From assembly GCF_002159625.1 (NCBI RefSeq), contig NZ_NFIZ01000003.1, positions 1 through 64,000 on the forward strand: a stretch of DNA of 64,000 nt. The letters are read 5' to 3'. The position numbers and the translations under genes were made by a program. The notes under the pieces are model-generated. The model was not told the origin of the DNA. It did no database searches and worked only from the letters and a program-made list of their open reading frames with translations. Shown one piece after another: positions 32,731 to 41,325 of the stretch (the stretch's first letter is position 1; each line of letters begins with the position of its first letter). The stretch comes from Olsenella sp. An285 (GTDB lineage: Bacteria > Actinomycetota > Coriobacteriia > Coriobacteriales > Atopobiaceae).

Positions 32731-33558
32731 GTGCGCATAGAGAGGGTCGAGCTTCCGCGCTCGGGCTATGGGTCCAAGGCGGCCGCGCTCACGGCCTACG
32801 TGCAGGACAACGTGGAGGCCCAGGCGGCGCGCCTGCGCCCGGGCGTCGTGATCTGCCCGGGAGGGGGCTACGCCTTCTGCTCGGACCTGGAGTGGGAGCC
32901 CGTCGCGCTGGCCCTCGTCGCTCATGGCTGCCAGGCCTTCGTCCTGGACTACACCGTGCTGGACGACGCCGAGGCCGGCCCGCTCCTGCCCGCCCCGCAG
33001 GTGGACCTCGCCCGGGCGGTGGCGACGGTGCGCGAGCGCGCGGGCGAGTGGCGCGTGGACGAGAAGAACCTCGGGCTCCTGGGCTGCTCGGCGGGGGCGC
33101 ACCTCTGCGCCAGCTACGTGGGCCTCATGAGGGACGAGGCCCTTCTCTCCCGGGCGGACGTCTCCGCCGACGCCGCCCGCGCGGACTGGCAGGTGCTCTG
33201 CTACCCCGTCATCGACCTCGACGCCGGCTGGCCGCCCGACCCCGCCTACGCGAATCGCATCTGCGACGGGGCCTCTCCGCTGCGCCGTGCCCAGGACCTG
33301 GTGGATGCGGGCACGCCGCGGACCTTCCTCTGGCACACCGCAACCGACGAGACGGTCCCCGTTCGCAACGCCTACCTTTATGCCGAGGCCCTGGCGGCGC
33401 ACGGCGTCGATCACGAGTGCCACGTCTTCCACGAGGGGCGGCACGGGCTCTCGCTCGCCACGGAGCAGTCCGCGCGCTGGGACGACTGCGTGAGGCCCCA
33501 CGTCGCGCACTGGCTCGACCTCGCGGCGGAGTGGCTCGCGGACGGGGTCCGCGGGTGA
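32731..33558 (+). CDS. Alpha/beta-hydrolase (acetyl-xylan-esterase-like)
   Basis: A 275-aa alpha/beta hydrolase of the Axe/BD-FAE type. GGGYAFCSDLEWEPVA forms the oxyanion region, GCSAG the nucleophile elbow, TATDETVP the acid and FHEGRHGLS the histidine. The likely activity is deacetylation or esterolysis of small or carbohydrate esters in the cytoplasm, since no signal peptide is seen. GTG 32731 follows GAGAGGGGAG. It overlaps the EamA gene by 4 bp. Confidence 0.85.
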   Translation: MRIERVELPRSGYGSKAAALTAYVQDNVEAQAARLRPGVVICPGGGYAFCSDLEWEPVALALVAHGCQAFVLDYTVLDDAEAGPLLPAPQVDLARAVATVRERAGEWRVDEKNLGLLGCSAGAHLCASYVGLMRDEALLSRADVSADAARADWQVLCYPVIDLDAGWPPDPAYANRICDGASPLRRAQDLVDAGTPRTFLWHTATDETVPVRNAYLYAEALAAHGVDHECHVFHEGRHGLSLATEQSARWDDCVRPHVAHWLDLAAEWLADGVRG

Positions 33559-34433
33559 GCTCGCGCGCGGGCCGCTTCGTGGCGGCGGCGTTTCTGGCGG
33601 CGTGCCTCTACGCCCTCTCCACGCCGTGCTCCAAGGCCCTGCTTGCCAACGTGGCGCCCAACATGATGGCCGCCCTGCTCTACCTGGGCGCGGGCGTGGG
33701 CATGGCGGCGCTGACGGCGGCGCGCGCCGCGGTGGGCAGGGGGTCCTCGGCCGAGGCGCCGCTCGAGCGCGCGGACGCGCCCTACGTGGCGGCGATGGTG
33801 CTGCTGGACGTCGCGGCGCCCATCCTGCTCATGGTGGGCCTTTCCCACGCCGCTCCCGAGAACGTGGCGCTGCTCAACAACTTCGAGATCGTGGCCACGG
33901 CCGTCATAGCCCTTCTCGCCTTCCAAGAGCGGGTGGCGGCGCGCACCTGGGCGGGAATCGCCGTGATCACGGTGTCCTGCGCGCTGCTCAGCCTGGAGGG
34001 GGAGGCCGCGCTGAGCTTCTCCTCCGGCTCGCTCCTGGTGCTGGGGGCGTGCCTGTGCTGGGGCGTGGAGAACAACTGCACGAGCCGCCTCTCCCAGCGA
34101 GACCCGGCGCAGGTGGTCATAGTCAAGGGACTGGGATCGGGCGCGGGGGCGCTTGCTGTCGCGCTCGTCGCGGGAGACGCCCTGCCCGCGCCCCCGGATG
34201 CCCTCGCTGCCCTTCTCCTGGGCTTCGTCGCCTACGGGCTCTCGATCTTCTTCTACGTCTACGCGCAGCGCGGGCTGGGCGCGGCGCGCACGAGCGCCTA
34301 CTACGCCGTGAACCCCTTCATCGGGGCGGTGCTCTCGCTCGTGCTGTTTAGGACGGTGCCGGGGCCGGCCTTTCTTCTGGCCCTCGCGCTCATGGCGCTC
34401 GGTGCCTGGCTGGTCACCCCGCGGGAGGGCTGA
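33555..34433 (+). CDS. EamA/DMT-family transporter
   Basis: A 292-aa protein with ten predicted helices in two EamA halves (first FVAAAFLAACLYALSTPCSK, second SLLVLGACLCWGVENNCTSR). Drug/metabolite transporters of this kind export small polar metabolites; the substrate is unknown. GTG 33555 overlaps the esterase stop as GTGA, which indicates translational coupling. It ends at the 61-bp repeat array. Confidence 0.85.
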   Translation: MSSRAGRFVAAAFLAACLYALSTPCSKALLANVAPNMMAALLYLGAGVGMAALTAARAAVGRGSSAEAPLERADAPYVAAMVLLDVAAPILLMVGLSHAAPENVALLNNFEIVATAVIALLAFQERVAARTWAGIAVITVSCALLSLEGEAALSFSSGSLLVLGACLCWGVENNCTSRLSQRDPAQVVIVKGLGSGAGALAVALVAGDALPAPPDALAALLLGFVAYGLSIFFYVYAQRGLGAARTSAYYAVNPFIGAVLSLVLFRTVPGPAFLLALALMALGAWLVTPREG

Positions 34434-34447
34434 GGCGGGTCGGTTGG

Positions 34448-34620
34448 GGTGCAAAACCACGACGCTCCGGCGGTCCAGAGTGTCCGATTCCCGCACGCCA
34501 TCGGCTGAGGTGCAAAACTAGGACGCTCTGGCGGTCGGAAACGTCCATCTTTCGCACGCCATCGGCTGAGGTGCGGCAAGACGACGTTTCCGAGTCGTAG
34601 AACGTCCATCCGCCGCACCC
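34448..34620. repeat. 61-bp hairpin array, three units
   Basis: Units start at 34448, 34509 and 34570, exactly 61 bp apart. Each opens GGTGC and closes with GCAC. Unit 3 pairs GGTGCGG with CCGCACC and ACGTT with AACGT. Unit 2 pairs AAA with TTT and GGACG with CGTCC at the same places. Stem bases change together, so the folded form seems conserved. It lies between convergent stop codons. Confidence 0.8.
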
Positions 34621-34641
34621 CAGGCGCCGGGCGAGAAGAAC

Positions 34642-36084
34642 CTACAGCCGCGGCTCCGGCTGCGTCTCGAGGTCGCGCCCCACGCGCCCGAGGCGCGCGA
34701 CGTCGGTCTCCGCCTGCCCCTCGTGCCAGTCCGCGCGCTTGGCGTGGTCCGGGTCACGAGGGTCCGCCCACAGGCGCTCGGCCACCGGGGCCCACGCGGC
34801 CGCTGCCGGCGCGGTCTTCTCGCGCAGCTGCTCGGGGGTCTCCCTCTCCACGAGGTCCGTCGAGTGCGCGCCGGTCTCCGCCACCATGCGCGGCAGGTCG
34901 TCCGGGTTCTCCAGCATGGGACAGGGGCGCAGGTGGTTGGTGTTGAACGGCTGCGACTCGTAGTACTTCATGAAGAGCGGGGAGCGCAGGGCGTCGAGCA
35001 GGCTCACGTCGTGGATGTTCACGTTGGAGTAGTGGACGAAGACGCACGGCTCCACGTCTCCCGCGGCGTTGATGTGCAGGTAGCGACGCCCGCCGGCGAT
35101 GCAGCCGCCCACGTACTCGCCGTCGTTCTGGAAGTCCATCGTGAAGAGCGGCTTCTTGCCGCGCATCTCGCGCACGAAGCGGTACATGCGCTCGCGCTGC
35201 TCGGGCGTGGGGATGAGCTCCGGCGCGCTGGCCCGGCCCACCGGCATGAAGTGGAAGTACCAGCAGAAGAGCGCGCCCTTCTCGATCATCCAGTCCATGT
35301 TCTCCTCGGTGGCGATGGCGTCCGCGTTGGCGCGCGTCCAGCAGGCGGAGATGCCAAAGGGCAGCCCGTGCTCGCGCAGGAGGTCCATCGCGCGCTCGAT
35401 CTTGGCGTAGGTGCCGTTGCCGCGGCGGGCGTCCGTGGTGTGCTCGTTGCCCTCGGCCGAGATGGCGGGCACGAAGTTGGCCACGCGGATCATGTCCTGG
35501 CAGAAGGCCTCGTCTATGAGGGTGGCGTTGGTGAAGCAGAGGAAGGCGCAGTCGGGGTACCTCTCGCAGATGCGGATGAGGTCCGCCTTGCGCACGAGCG
35601 GCTCGCCGCCCGTGTAGATGTAGACGTGCACGCCCAGCTCGCGGCCCTGGTCGATGATCGAGCAGATGTCCTCGTAGGAGAGGTTGAGCGCGTGCCCGTA
35701 CTCCGCCGCCCAGCAGCCGGTGCAGCGCAGGTTGCAGGCGCTCGTGGGGTCGAGGAGGATGGCCCAGGGGACGTTGCACCCAAGCTCGTCGCGCTTCTTC
35801 TCCTGCACGGGCCAGGCGAGCACGTTGGCGTCCACGAGGAAGCACTTGATGAGGCGGCTCGCGACCTCGGGGTTGAGGTCGAACACGCGCATCATGAGCT
35901 GGTACCAGTTGCTCCGGCTGTCGATGGCGCTCCGGAAGGCCCTGCGCTGGGTGGGGAAGACGTTGGCGGGGACGTACCTGTCAACGGTGTCCATGAGCTT
36001 GGGGATGCGCGCCTCGGGGTCCTCCGAGACGTAGTCCACGAGCTTGTTGAGGGCGGCGCGCTCCGCCGCCTGCGAGATGCCCAT
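34642..36084 (-). CDS. Radical SAM/SPASM-domain protein
   Basis: 480 aa. The radical SAM cluster CNLRCTGC follows LLDPTSA, and the SAM-binding GGEP is in YTGGEPLVRK. The C-terminal SPASM-like region has Cys in GGCIAGGRR, EPCVF and LRPCPML for auxiliary iron-sulfur clusters. Such enzymes often modify peptides or proteins. No precursor peptide or peptidase is obvious next to it, although the 50-aa gene at 36476 lies divergently. AAGGAG precedes ATG 36084. The reaction is unknown. Confidence 0.85.
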   Translation of the reverse strand: MGISQAAERAALNKLVDYVSEDPEARIPKLMDTVDRYVPANVFPTQRRAFRSAIDSRSNWYQLMMRVFDLNPEVASRLIKCFLVDANVLAWPVQEKKRDELGCNVPWAILLDPTSACNLRCTGCWAAEYGHALNLSYEDICSIIDQGRELGVHVYIYTGGEPLVRKADLIRICERYPDCAFLCFTNATLIDEAFCQDMIRVANFVPAISAEGNEHTTDARRGNGTYAKIERAMDLLREHGLPFGISACWTRANADAIATEENMDWMIEKGALFCWYFHFMPVGRASAPELIPTPEQRERMYRFVREMRGKKPLFTMDFQNDGEYVGGCIAGGRRYLHINAAGDVEPCVFVHYSNVNIHDVSLLDALRSPLFMKYYESQPFNTNHLRPCPMLENPDDLPRMVAETGAHSTDLVERETPEQLREKTAPAAAAWAPVAERLWADPRDPDHAKRADWHEGQAETDVARLGRVGRDLETQPEPRL

Positions 36085-36139
36085 TTCTGGCTCCTTCTAC
36101 GTTGCTGAGCGGTGCCTGCAGGCGCCTTTGGTCGACGCA

Positions 36140-36168
36140 TTTATACCCATCTAGGAGAAAATCCTCAA
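36140..36168 (-). promoter_or_regulatory. Promoter of the radical SAM gene
   Basis: On the minus strand TTGAGG, a 17-bp spacer, then TATAAA. The -35 lies in a perfect 12-bp palindrome CCTCAATTGAGG (36163-36174), a possible operator. Confidence 0.6.
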
Positions 36169-36174
36169 TTGAGG

Positions 36175-36475
36175 AATAGCTGCTCGTGTCTCTTCTGTGA
36201 AAGCGGGGAGAATGGCGCCTATTCCACAGAAAATCGCGAGGTGGGGAGCAATACTTGTCAGTCACGCGACGACATGCCGCCCGTGCCGGAAATCACGCCG
36301 CTCGCCGCCTTTTTTGCCTCAAAATGAACAAGATGTGAAAATCCTGTGAATCAAAATGGTTTGTGCTAGCTCCGCTAGCAAAGCGTCATTGTTTCGAGTA
36401 GATTTCTTTGCTCGGAAAGCAGAAACCTCACCGACCAGCCCGGGTCGGGAGTACCGAGTTCTCAGGGAGGACACC
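36175..36475. other. AT-richer divergent intergenic region
   Basis: About 300 bp without a long gene and clearly richer in A+T than the surroundings. It includes the small dyad GCTAGC-TCC-GCTAGC near 36365 and probably the promoter of the 50-aa gene, though no confident -35/-10 pair is seen. Confidence 0.45.
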
Positions 36476-36628
36476 ATGGGCCGCAAGCTCAACAACCTGT
36501 TCGCTAACCTCTTCTCCGGCAGCCACAAGTCCCAGGACGCTCGTCGCCGCCAGGGCAACAAGAGCTTCTCTCTCGCCCGCGCCGAGCTCGACGTCCGCTC
36601 CGGCGCCCCCAGGCTCCCGATGGCATAG
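36476..36628 (+). CDS. 50-aa basic protein of unknown function
   Basis: A short basic protein (starting MGRKLNNLFANLFSGSHKSQ, then an Arg-rich stretch) with no known domain. Support for a real gene is strong: CAGGGAGG 5 bp before ATG, codon use like neighbours, a dedicated AT-rich upstream region and a very strong terminator 26 bp after the stop. It could be a small regulator or a peptide substrate for the divergent radical SAM enzyme, but it has no Cys, so thioether bridges are excluded. Confidence 0.65.
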   Translation: MGRKLNNLFANLFSGSHKSQDARRRQGNKSFSLARAELDVRSGAPRLPMA

Positions 36629-36654
36629 CCCGGGTCCCCACCCAATACCCCCGA

Positions 36655-36690
36655 GGGACGGCGCCCCAGCGGCGCCGTCCCTTTTTCTTT
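36655..36690 (+). terminator. Strong intrinsic terminator
   Basis: Perfect 11-bp stem GGGACGGCGCC/GGCGCCGTCCC with loop CCAGC, then TTTTTCTTT. Confidence 0.92.
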
Positions 36691-36770
36691 CGCGTCATGC
36701 GGGCTCGCCGTCCGGTGGAAATCCCCACATGTGGAATAATCAGCACAGCTGATCACGGGGAGGGGAGCGC

Positions 36771-37409
36771 ATGGCGCAGGGCGAGAAGAACGGGCGGCCC
36801 GAGGGGCGGGTTGACCGCCGCGTGCGGCGGAGCCGCCGGACCATCGTGGAGGCCTTCGACCGCCTCATCATGACGCGCCCGCTCGAGGAGATTACCGTAA
36901 GCGCCGTCGCACGTGAGGCAGACGTCGATCGCAAGACCTTCTACCAGCACTTCGGCACCATCGACGGTCTTCTCGACGCCATTGCCGAGGGCTTTGTCAC
37001 CGAGCTTCTCGACGAGGTGGAGCTGGCAATGGCGGCAGACGCCGCGTCTGGCGAGGCGTCCCGCCCCCTGCGCGCCTTCTTCGTCATCCTCGCCGAGCAC
37101 CTGAACGAGAACCTTCTGCTGCGGCAGCGCTACTGCGAGCACGTGCCGCCGGAGATCATGTTCGACCACCTCTCCCGGCCGCTCGTGCGACAGGTCGTCT
37201 GCCGCGGGTTCGTGAGGGAGGGCCTCCCGGACGAGGAGCTCGAGATGCTGCTCGCGTTTTGGCTCGGCGGGCTCTTCTCGCTGTACCGGTGGTGGCTCCT
37301 CTCTGACCGGCGGATTCCGGTCGAGGAGGTCGCGGGCCGTGCCTGTCAGCTGGTGGAGAGCGGCGTCTCGCCGCTGCTGCGAGACGCCGGCGGCGCGGTG
37401 GCCCGCTAG
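36771..37409 (+). CDS. TetR-family transcriptional regulator
   Basis: 212 aa. The N-terminal helix-turn-helix matches TetR (IVEAFDRLI, ITVSAVAREADVDRKTFYQHF), and the rest is a helical ligand domain with a TetR_C_7-like end (FWLGGLFSLYRWWL). The target and ligand are unknown. GGGGAGGGGAG precedes ATG 36771. Its stop overlaps the stop of the convergent MBL-fold gene at a CTAG. Confidence 0.9.
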   Translation: MAQGEKNGRPEGRVDRRVRRSRRTIVEAFDRLIMTRPLEEITVSAVAREADVDRKTFYQHFGTIDGLLDAIAEGFVTELLDEVELAMAADAASGEASRPLRAFFVILAEHLNENLLLRQRYCEHVPPEIMFDHLSRPLVRQVVCRGFVREGLPDEELEMLLAFWLGGLFSLYRWWLLSDRRIPVEEVAGRACQLVESGVSPLLRDAGGAVAR

Positions 37410-38221
37410 AGCTCGATGACCTCGAGGTCGTCCGGCACGTAGAGGTTGCCGTGGTAGAGGGGCGCGCCCTCCGCGAGGTAGAGCTCGCGGCGACGGGCGA
37501 TGTTCCTGTCCTCCGTGTGGTAGAGCACGAGGTTCTTGACGCCGAGATTCTCGGCCAGCTCGCAGGCGTCCGCCACGGTCGAGTGGCTCTTCTCGTAGGG
37601 GTGGAACACGTCGGCCTGGGAGCGCAGGCAGAACGCCTCGTGGAGAAGCCACGTGGCGCCCTCGGCGTAGGGCCGCTCGTGCTCGGCGTAGGGCTCGTCC
37701 CCGCAGCAGGTGAGCCGGCGCCCCTCCCCGTCGAGCTCCATGGAGAACCCGAACTGCCTCGCCTTGGTCGAGCGGATGTCGAAGAACGTGACCTCGTGGC
37801 CGATGAGCCGGCGGCGCTCGCCGTCCTCGACGGTCACGAGGTGCACGTGCGTGCCGATGAAGGCGGTCTGCTTGGACGTGAGCAGCTGCTCCGCCATGGT
37901 GCCCAAGAGGCCGATGACCTCGTCGTGTCCGTAGAACCAGGCCTCCCCCTGGTAGGTGCCCTGGGCCATGCGCTGGCAGATAACGCGGACCATCCAGACG
38001 ACGCCCATCAGGTGGTCGAGGTGCTTGTGCGTGACAAAGACCTCGTGGATGTCGTGTGGGTCTATGCCGGCGAGCTTGAGCTGGCGCAGGATGCCGTTGC
38101 CGCCCCCGCCGTCAACGAGGAGGTGGCGGGCCTCGCCGTTCTTCTCGTCGCTTATGACGAAGCACGTGTTGTAGCACTCGGTCACGAGGGCGTTTCCCGT
38201 GCCCAGCAGGGTGAGTCTCAT
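37406..38221 (-). CDS. MBL-fold metallohydrolase, RNase Z-like
   Basis: A 271-aa metallo-beta-lactamase-fold protein with the zinc motif THKHLDHLMG (HxHxDH), preceded by LLVDGGGGNG, and a late YHTEDRNIARR. The order is closest to the RNase Z/ElaC group, but the flexible exosite arm is not clear, so tRNA processing is unproven. GGAAGA precedes ATG 38221, and a longer upstream frame lacks homology. Confidence 0.82.
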   Translation of the reverse strand: MRLTLLGTGNALVTECYNTCFVISDEKNGEARHLLVDGGGGNGILRQLKLAGIDPHDIHEVFVTHKHLDHLMGVVWMVRVICQRMAQGTYQGEAWFYGHDEVIGLLGTMAEQLLTSKQTAFIGTHVHLVTVEDGERRRLIGHEVTFFDIRSTKARQFGFSMELDGEGRRLTCCGDEPYAEHERPYAEGATWLLHEAFCLRSQADVFHPYEKSHSTVADACELAENLGVKNLVLYHTEDRNIARRRELYLAEGAPLYHGNLYVPDDLEVIEL

Positions 38222-38357
38222 CTTGTTTTCTTCCGGCGCGCGATCGGTCCCGGGCGTGAAGCCCGAGCCATCATAGCCGAGCGCCCGCCGGATGGCACAT
38301 GGCACGCGTACCGATTCCTCTGCCTGCGCGGTCCCCGCGCCGGGCCCGGTGCCCGGG

Positions 38358-38834
38358 CTACTTCACCGTGAGCACGGGGACGTCGACGGAGCGCAGCACG
38401 CCAAAGCTCACGCTTCCGAGCATGCCGCGCAGCGCGCCCAGGCCGCGCCGGCCCATGACCACGAGGTCGATGTCGCGGCTCGTGACGTAGTCGACGATGC
38501 CCTCGAGCGCGGAGTTGGCTATGACGGCATCGGCGACGATCTTGCACTGGGCGTCGTCGCGCGACTGGTCGATGACGTCCCGAATGTCCTGGACCGCGCG
38601 CTCCACGGCCGCGTCCATGATGCGCTCGTAGGTGGAGGGGTCGCCCATCGCGTAGGGCGTCTCCAGGCTCACGTCCCCCAGCAGCGTGGGGTTGGGCAGG
38701 GAGGCCGAGGGGATGACGGTCACCACGTGGACCTTCGCAACCTCGTAGGGGCCGGCCAGGCCAAGTGCGATGTGCAGGGCGCTCTTTGCGTGGTCGGACT
38801 CGTCGTAGGGAACCAGGATGTTCTTGAAGTACAT
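38358..38834 (-). CDS. Universal stress protein UspA-like
   Basis: A 158-aa single Usp domain. It starts YFKNILVPYDESDHAKSALH and has the ATP-site pattern VMGRRGLGALRGMLGSVS near the end, so ATP binding is likely. GAGGAGG precedes ATG 38834, and TATAAA at 38870-38875 on the minus strand is a likely -10. Roles of Usp proteins are diverse. Confidence 0.92.
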   Translation of the reverse strand: MYFKNILVPYDESDHAKSALHIALGLAGPYEVAKVHVVTVIPSASLPNPTLLGDVSLETPYAMGDPSTYERIMDAAVERAVQDIRDVIDQSRDDAQCKIVADAVIANSALEGIVDYVTSRDIDLVVMGRRGLGALRGMLGSVSFGVLRSVDVPVLTVK

Positions 38835-38994
38835 GGTTACCTCCTCTTCGAGCTTGACGCTTACCCGCGTTTATACCCGTTGGGGAGGCGGGCGTGGTGC
38901 GCTTCGGTGGGCGCGCCCGAGTATCCCGTGGGCGTATGATGCAGATGGTGCAGAAGTGCCTGTCCCCTTTCCACGCTTTGGAGGCGAGAAGAGC

Positions 38995-39831
38995 ATGCGC
39001 GTCACGGTGCTGATGGAGAACTCCACGCCGTCGAGCCGACTTGCGGCGCGGCACGGCCTGAGCCTGTGGCTCGAGCTCGAGGACGGGAGGCGCGTCCTCT
39101 TTGACATGGGTCCGGACGAGGCGTTTCTTGCCAACGCGCACGTCCTGGGCGTAGACGTTACCGCGGCGGACGCGGCCGTGCTCTCCCACGGGCACTACGA
39201 CCACGGGGGCGGCCTTCCCGCGTTTCTCGACGCGTGCGGGCGCGCCGGGCGCGAGGTGCCCGTCTACGTGCGCGACCACGCCTTCGACGAGCACGCCTCC
39301 GGCACGCCCGAACGGCATCACGCCATAGGGCTGGACCCGGCGCTCGCCGCGAACCCGTGCGTGGTCACGGTGGGCGAGAGGCGCGAGATCGCCCCGGGCC
39401 TCACGCTCTTCTCCACCATGCGGCGCGAGCACCCGGCGGCGCGCTCCAACCTGCGCCTCATGGAGCGCCGGGACGGCAGCCTCGCCCCGGACCGCTTCCT
39501 CCACGAGCAGAGCCTGCTGGTCAGGGAGGGCGGGCGGACCTTCCTGGTCTCCGGCTGCTCCCACGGCGGCATCCTCAACATCATGGACGCGGCGGAGGAG
39601 CTGGCGGGCGGCGCGCTCGACGCGGTGGTCGCCGGCTTTCACCTCATGGACCCGAGCGGCGGCGCGGTGGAGGACCCCGCGCTCACGCGCGAGCTGGCGG
39701 CGGCGCTCGCCGCGCGGCCGACGCGCTACCTCACCTTCCACTGCACCGGCACGGACGCGTTCTCCCTGCTGCGCGACGAGCTGGGCGAGCGCGTGCGCTA
39801 CCTGCACGTGGGAAGCCGCGCGGAGCTCTAG
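38995..39831 (+). CDS. MBL-fold hydrolase of the aminobenzene-phosphate-synthase group
   Basis: 278 aa with the metal motif SHGHYDHGGGL, a following His in CSHGGILNI and the late YLTFHCTGTDAF. This pattern belongs to MBL proteins annotated after methanopterin dihydropterin-6-methyl-aminobenzene-phosphate synthase, whose bacterial function is uncertain. ATG 38995 follows GGAGG by about 9 bp. A -10 TATGAT is at 38935. Confidence 0.85.
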   Translation: MRVTVLMENSTPSSRLAARHGLSLWLELEDGRRVLFDMGPDEAFLANAHVLGVDVTAADAAVLSHGHYDHGGGLPAFLDACGRAGREVPVYVRDHAFDEHASGTPERHHAIGLDPALAANPCVVTVGERREIAPGLTLFSTMRREHPAARSNLRLMERRDGSLAPDRFLHEQSLLVREGGRTFLVSGCSHGGILNIMDAAEELAGGALDAVVAGFHLMDPSGGAVEDPALTRELAAALAARPTRYLTFHCTGTDAFSLLRDELGERVRYLHVGSRAEL

Positions 39832-39884
39832 GGCAGCCGGCGGCGGGTATACTTCTGTCTCAGGTCAACGTCATCGGAGGTCTG

Positions 39885-40097
39885 ATGCAGCTCATCGGTG
39901 CGCTTCTCGCGCTGCTCGTCGTCGCGTTCGTGGTCTCGCTCGTGGTCTCGTTCCTGGTGAACATCGTCGCGGGCGCGCTCTCACTGCTGCCGGCTATCTT
40001 TGTCATCCTGGTCATCTGGTTCTTCGTGAGGGGCGGCAAGGTCCACGTGGAGTTCCCGGACCGGCCTGACCGCCGGGACCGCATCGACCGCTTCTAG
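39885..40097 (+). CDS. 70-aa membrane protein
   Basis: Two hydrophobic helices (LIGALLALLVVAFVVSLVVS and AGALSLLPAIFVILVIWFF) with an acidic/basic tail rich in Asp, Arg and Pro. CGGAGG is 4 bp before ATG, and a -10 TATACT is at 39848. Function unknown. It starts 53 bp after the MBL gene and ends 12 bp before the broken NUDIX gene. Confidence 0.7.
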   Translation: MQLIGALLALLVVAFVVSLVVSFLVNIVAGALSLLPAIFVILVIWFFVRGGKVHVEFPDRPDRRDRIDRF

Positions 40098-40109
40098 GGG
40101 GAAGAGCAC

Positions 40110-40613
40110 ATGGCAACGCCCGAGTTCATCCTGCGCCTGCGCGAGAAGATCGGCCACGACCTGCTGTGGCTCATCGGCGTGACCGCCTGCGTCGAGGACG
40201 CCGAGGGTCGCGTGCTCCTGGGCCGCCGGGCTGACACGGGGGAGTGGGCGCTCGTCTACGGGATCAACGAGCCCGGCGAGGAGCCGGCTGACACCGTGAT
40301 CCGCGAGGTCCTGGAGGAGACGGGCGTGGACGTGGTGCCCGTCGCCCTTGCGAGCGTGAAGGCCGGCCGGCGCATGACGGTGTACGCGAACGGCGACCAG
40401 ACGTAGTACCTGGACCTCGCCTTCGTCTGTCGGCTCGCCGAGGGCGGCAACGACGTCCCGCGCGTGGCGGACGACGAGAGCCTCGAGGTGGGCTGGTTCG
40501 AGCCGGACGCCCTGCCGCAGCCGCTCGCCGCCTCCACGGTCGAGCGCCTGGCCCGCATCCGCGCCTGGCGCGAGGCGGGGAGCGGGCAGGCGCTCTTCTG
40601 GTTTGGCGGCTAG
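40110..40613 (+). pseudogene. NUDIX hydrolase interrupted by an amber codon
   Basis: The frame from ATG 40110 encodes a NUDIX pyrophosphohydrolase with a complete box (G-x5-E-x7-REVLEETGV). TAG at 40404-40406 stops it after GDQT. The same frame then continues with YLDLAFVCRLAEGG to FWFGG and stops at 40613, which is the expected second half of the domain. Many homologues have Gln here (QTQYLDL), so a single CAG-to-TAG change explains it. Either a recent pseudogene, a sequencing error, or read-through. Confidence 0.85.
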
Positions 40614-40692
40614 CTCAGGCGCCGCCCCTGCTGCGCGCCTCCTGCCGAGTCCCTTCTCGTCGGGTTCTTCTCGCCGTGCGCTCTGACCGGCG

Positions 40693-41091
40693 CTACCAGC
40701 GGATCGTGTACGGCTCTGCGGTGAACGAGCAGAACGTCGCGGTCACGTTCTCCAGGGCGAAGACCTCGCAGTTGCCGTCGTCCGCGGCGTACATGGACTG
40801 CAGGTCGGGATACTCCGCGAGCACGGCCTCGCGCGCCTCCAGGCGGTCGTCGAGCACGGCGTCTGCCTCGATGCGCAGCCACGAGCCGTCCTCGCCCATG
40901 GCGCAGATGGCAACGCGCGGGTGGGCGAGCATCTGGTCGGAGACGGGCTTGACCTTGCCGGTCTGGATGTAGAGCCTGCCCTCGAACTTGGCGATGGTGC
41001 CAAACGGGCGGACCTGCGGGTTGCCGGCCTCGTCAACGGTTGCCAGGAAGTACGTGGGATTTGCCTTGAGGTAGGCAAGGACCTCGTCCAT
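40693..41091 (-). CDS. Pyridoxamine-5'-phosphate-oxidase-like FMN-binding protein
   Basis: A 132-aa split-barrel PPOX protein (TYFLATVDEAGNPQVRPFG, GRLYIQTGK). These small flavin or F420-binding proteins are common in Coriobacteriia, and their substrates are mostly unknown. AAAGGAG precedes ATG 41091. Convergent with the NUDIX pseudogene. Confidence 0.88.
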   Translation of the reverse strand: MDEVLAYLKANPTYFLATVDEAGNPQVRPFGTIAKFEGRLYIQTGKVKPVSDQMLAHPRVAICAMGEDGSWLRIEADAVLDDRLEAREAVLAEYPDLQSMYAADDGNCEVFALENVTATFCSFTAEPYTIRW

Positions 41092-41325
41092 GGGTGCTCC
41101 TTTCGCGAGCGGTCGTTGATGCTACTTTACTCCGCCTTCGGAGGGATGGGGCTCCTGCGGGTGATGGATGGTTCCCGGGGACATGCGTTTGCGCGCGGCC
41201 GGTTGCACGCGGCTGGCATGGAGACCTTTGGTTGCCCTCGCTGCCCACAACCCCTTGTTGCCGCCGCCTTTGCATGCGAGGAGTAAACTTGCCCCTTGGA
41301 ATTTGGCTTACTGGTTGGAGGACCT

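Noticed and set aside
34448-34620. 61-bp array as a CRISPR
   Set aside because: Whole units are similar; there are no unique spacers and only three copies.
40404-40406. Pyrrolysine insertion at the NUDIX amber codon
   Set aside because: No downstream PYLIS-like evidence or Pyl genes in view, and many other genes end in TAG.
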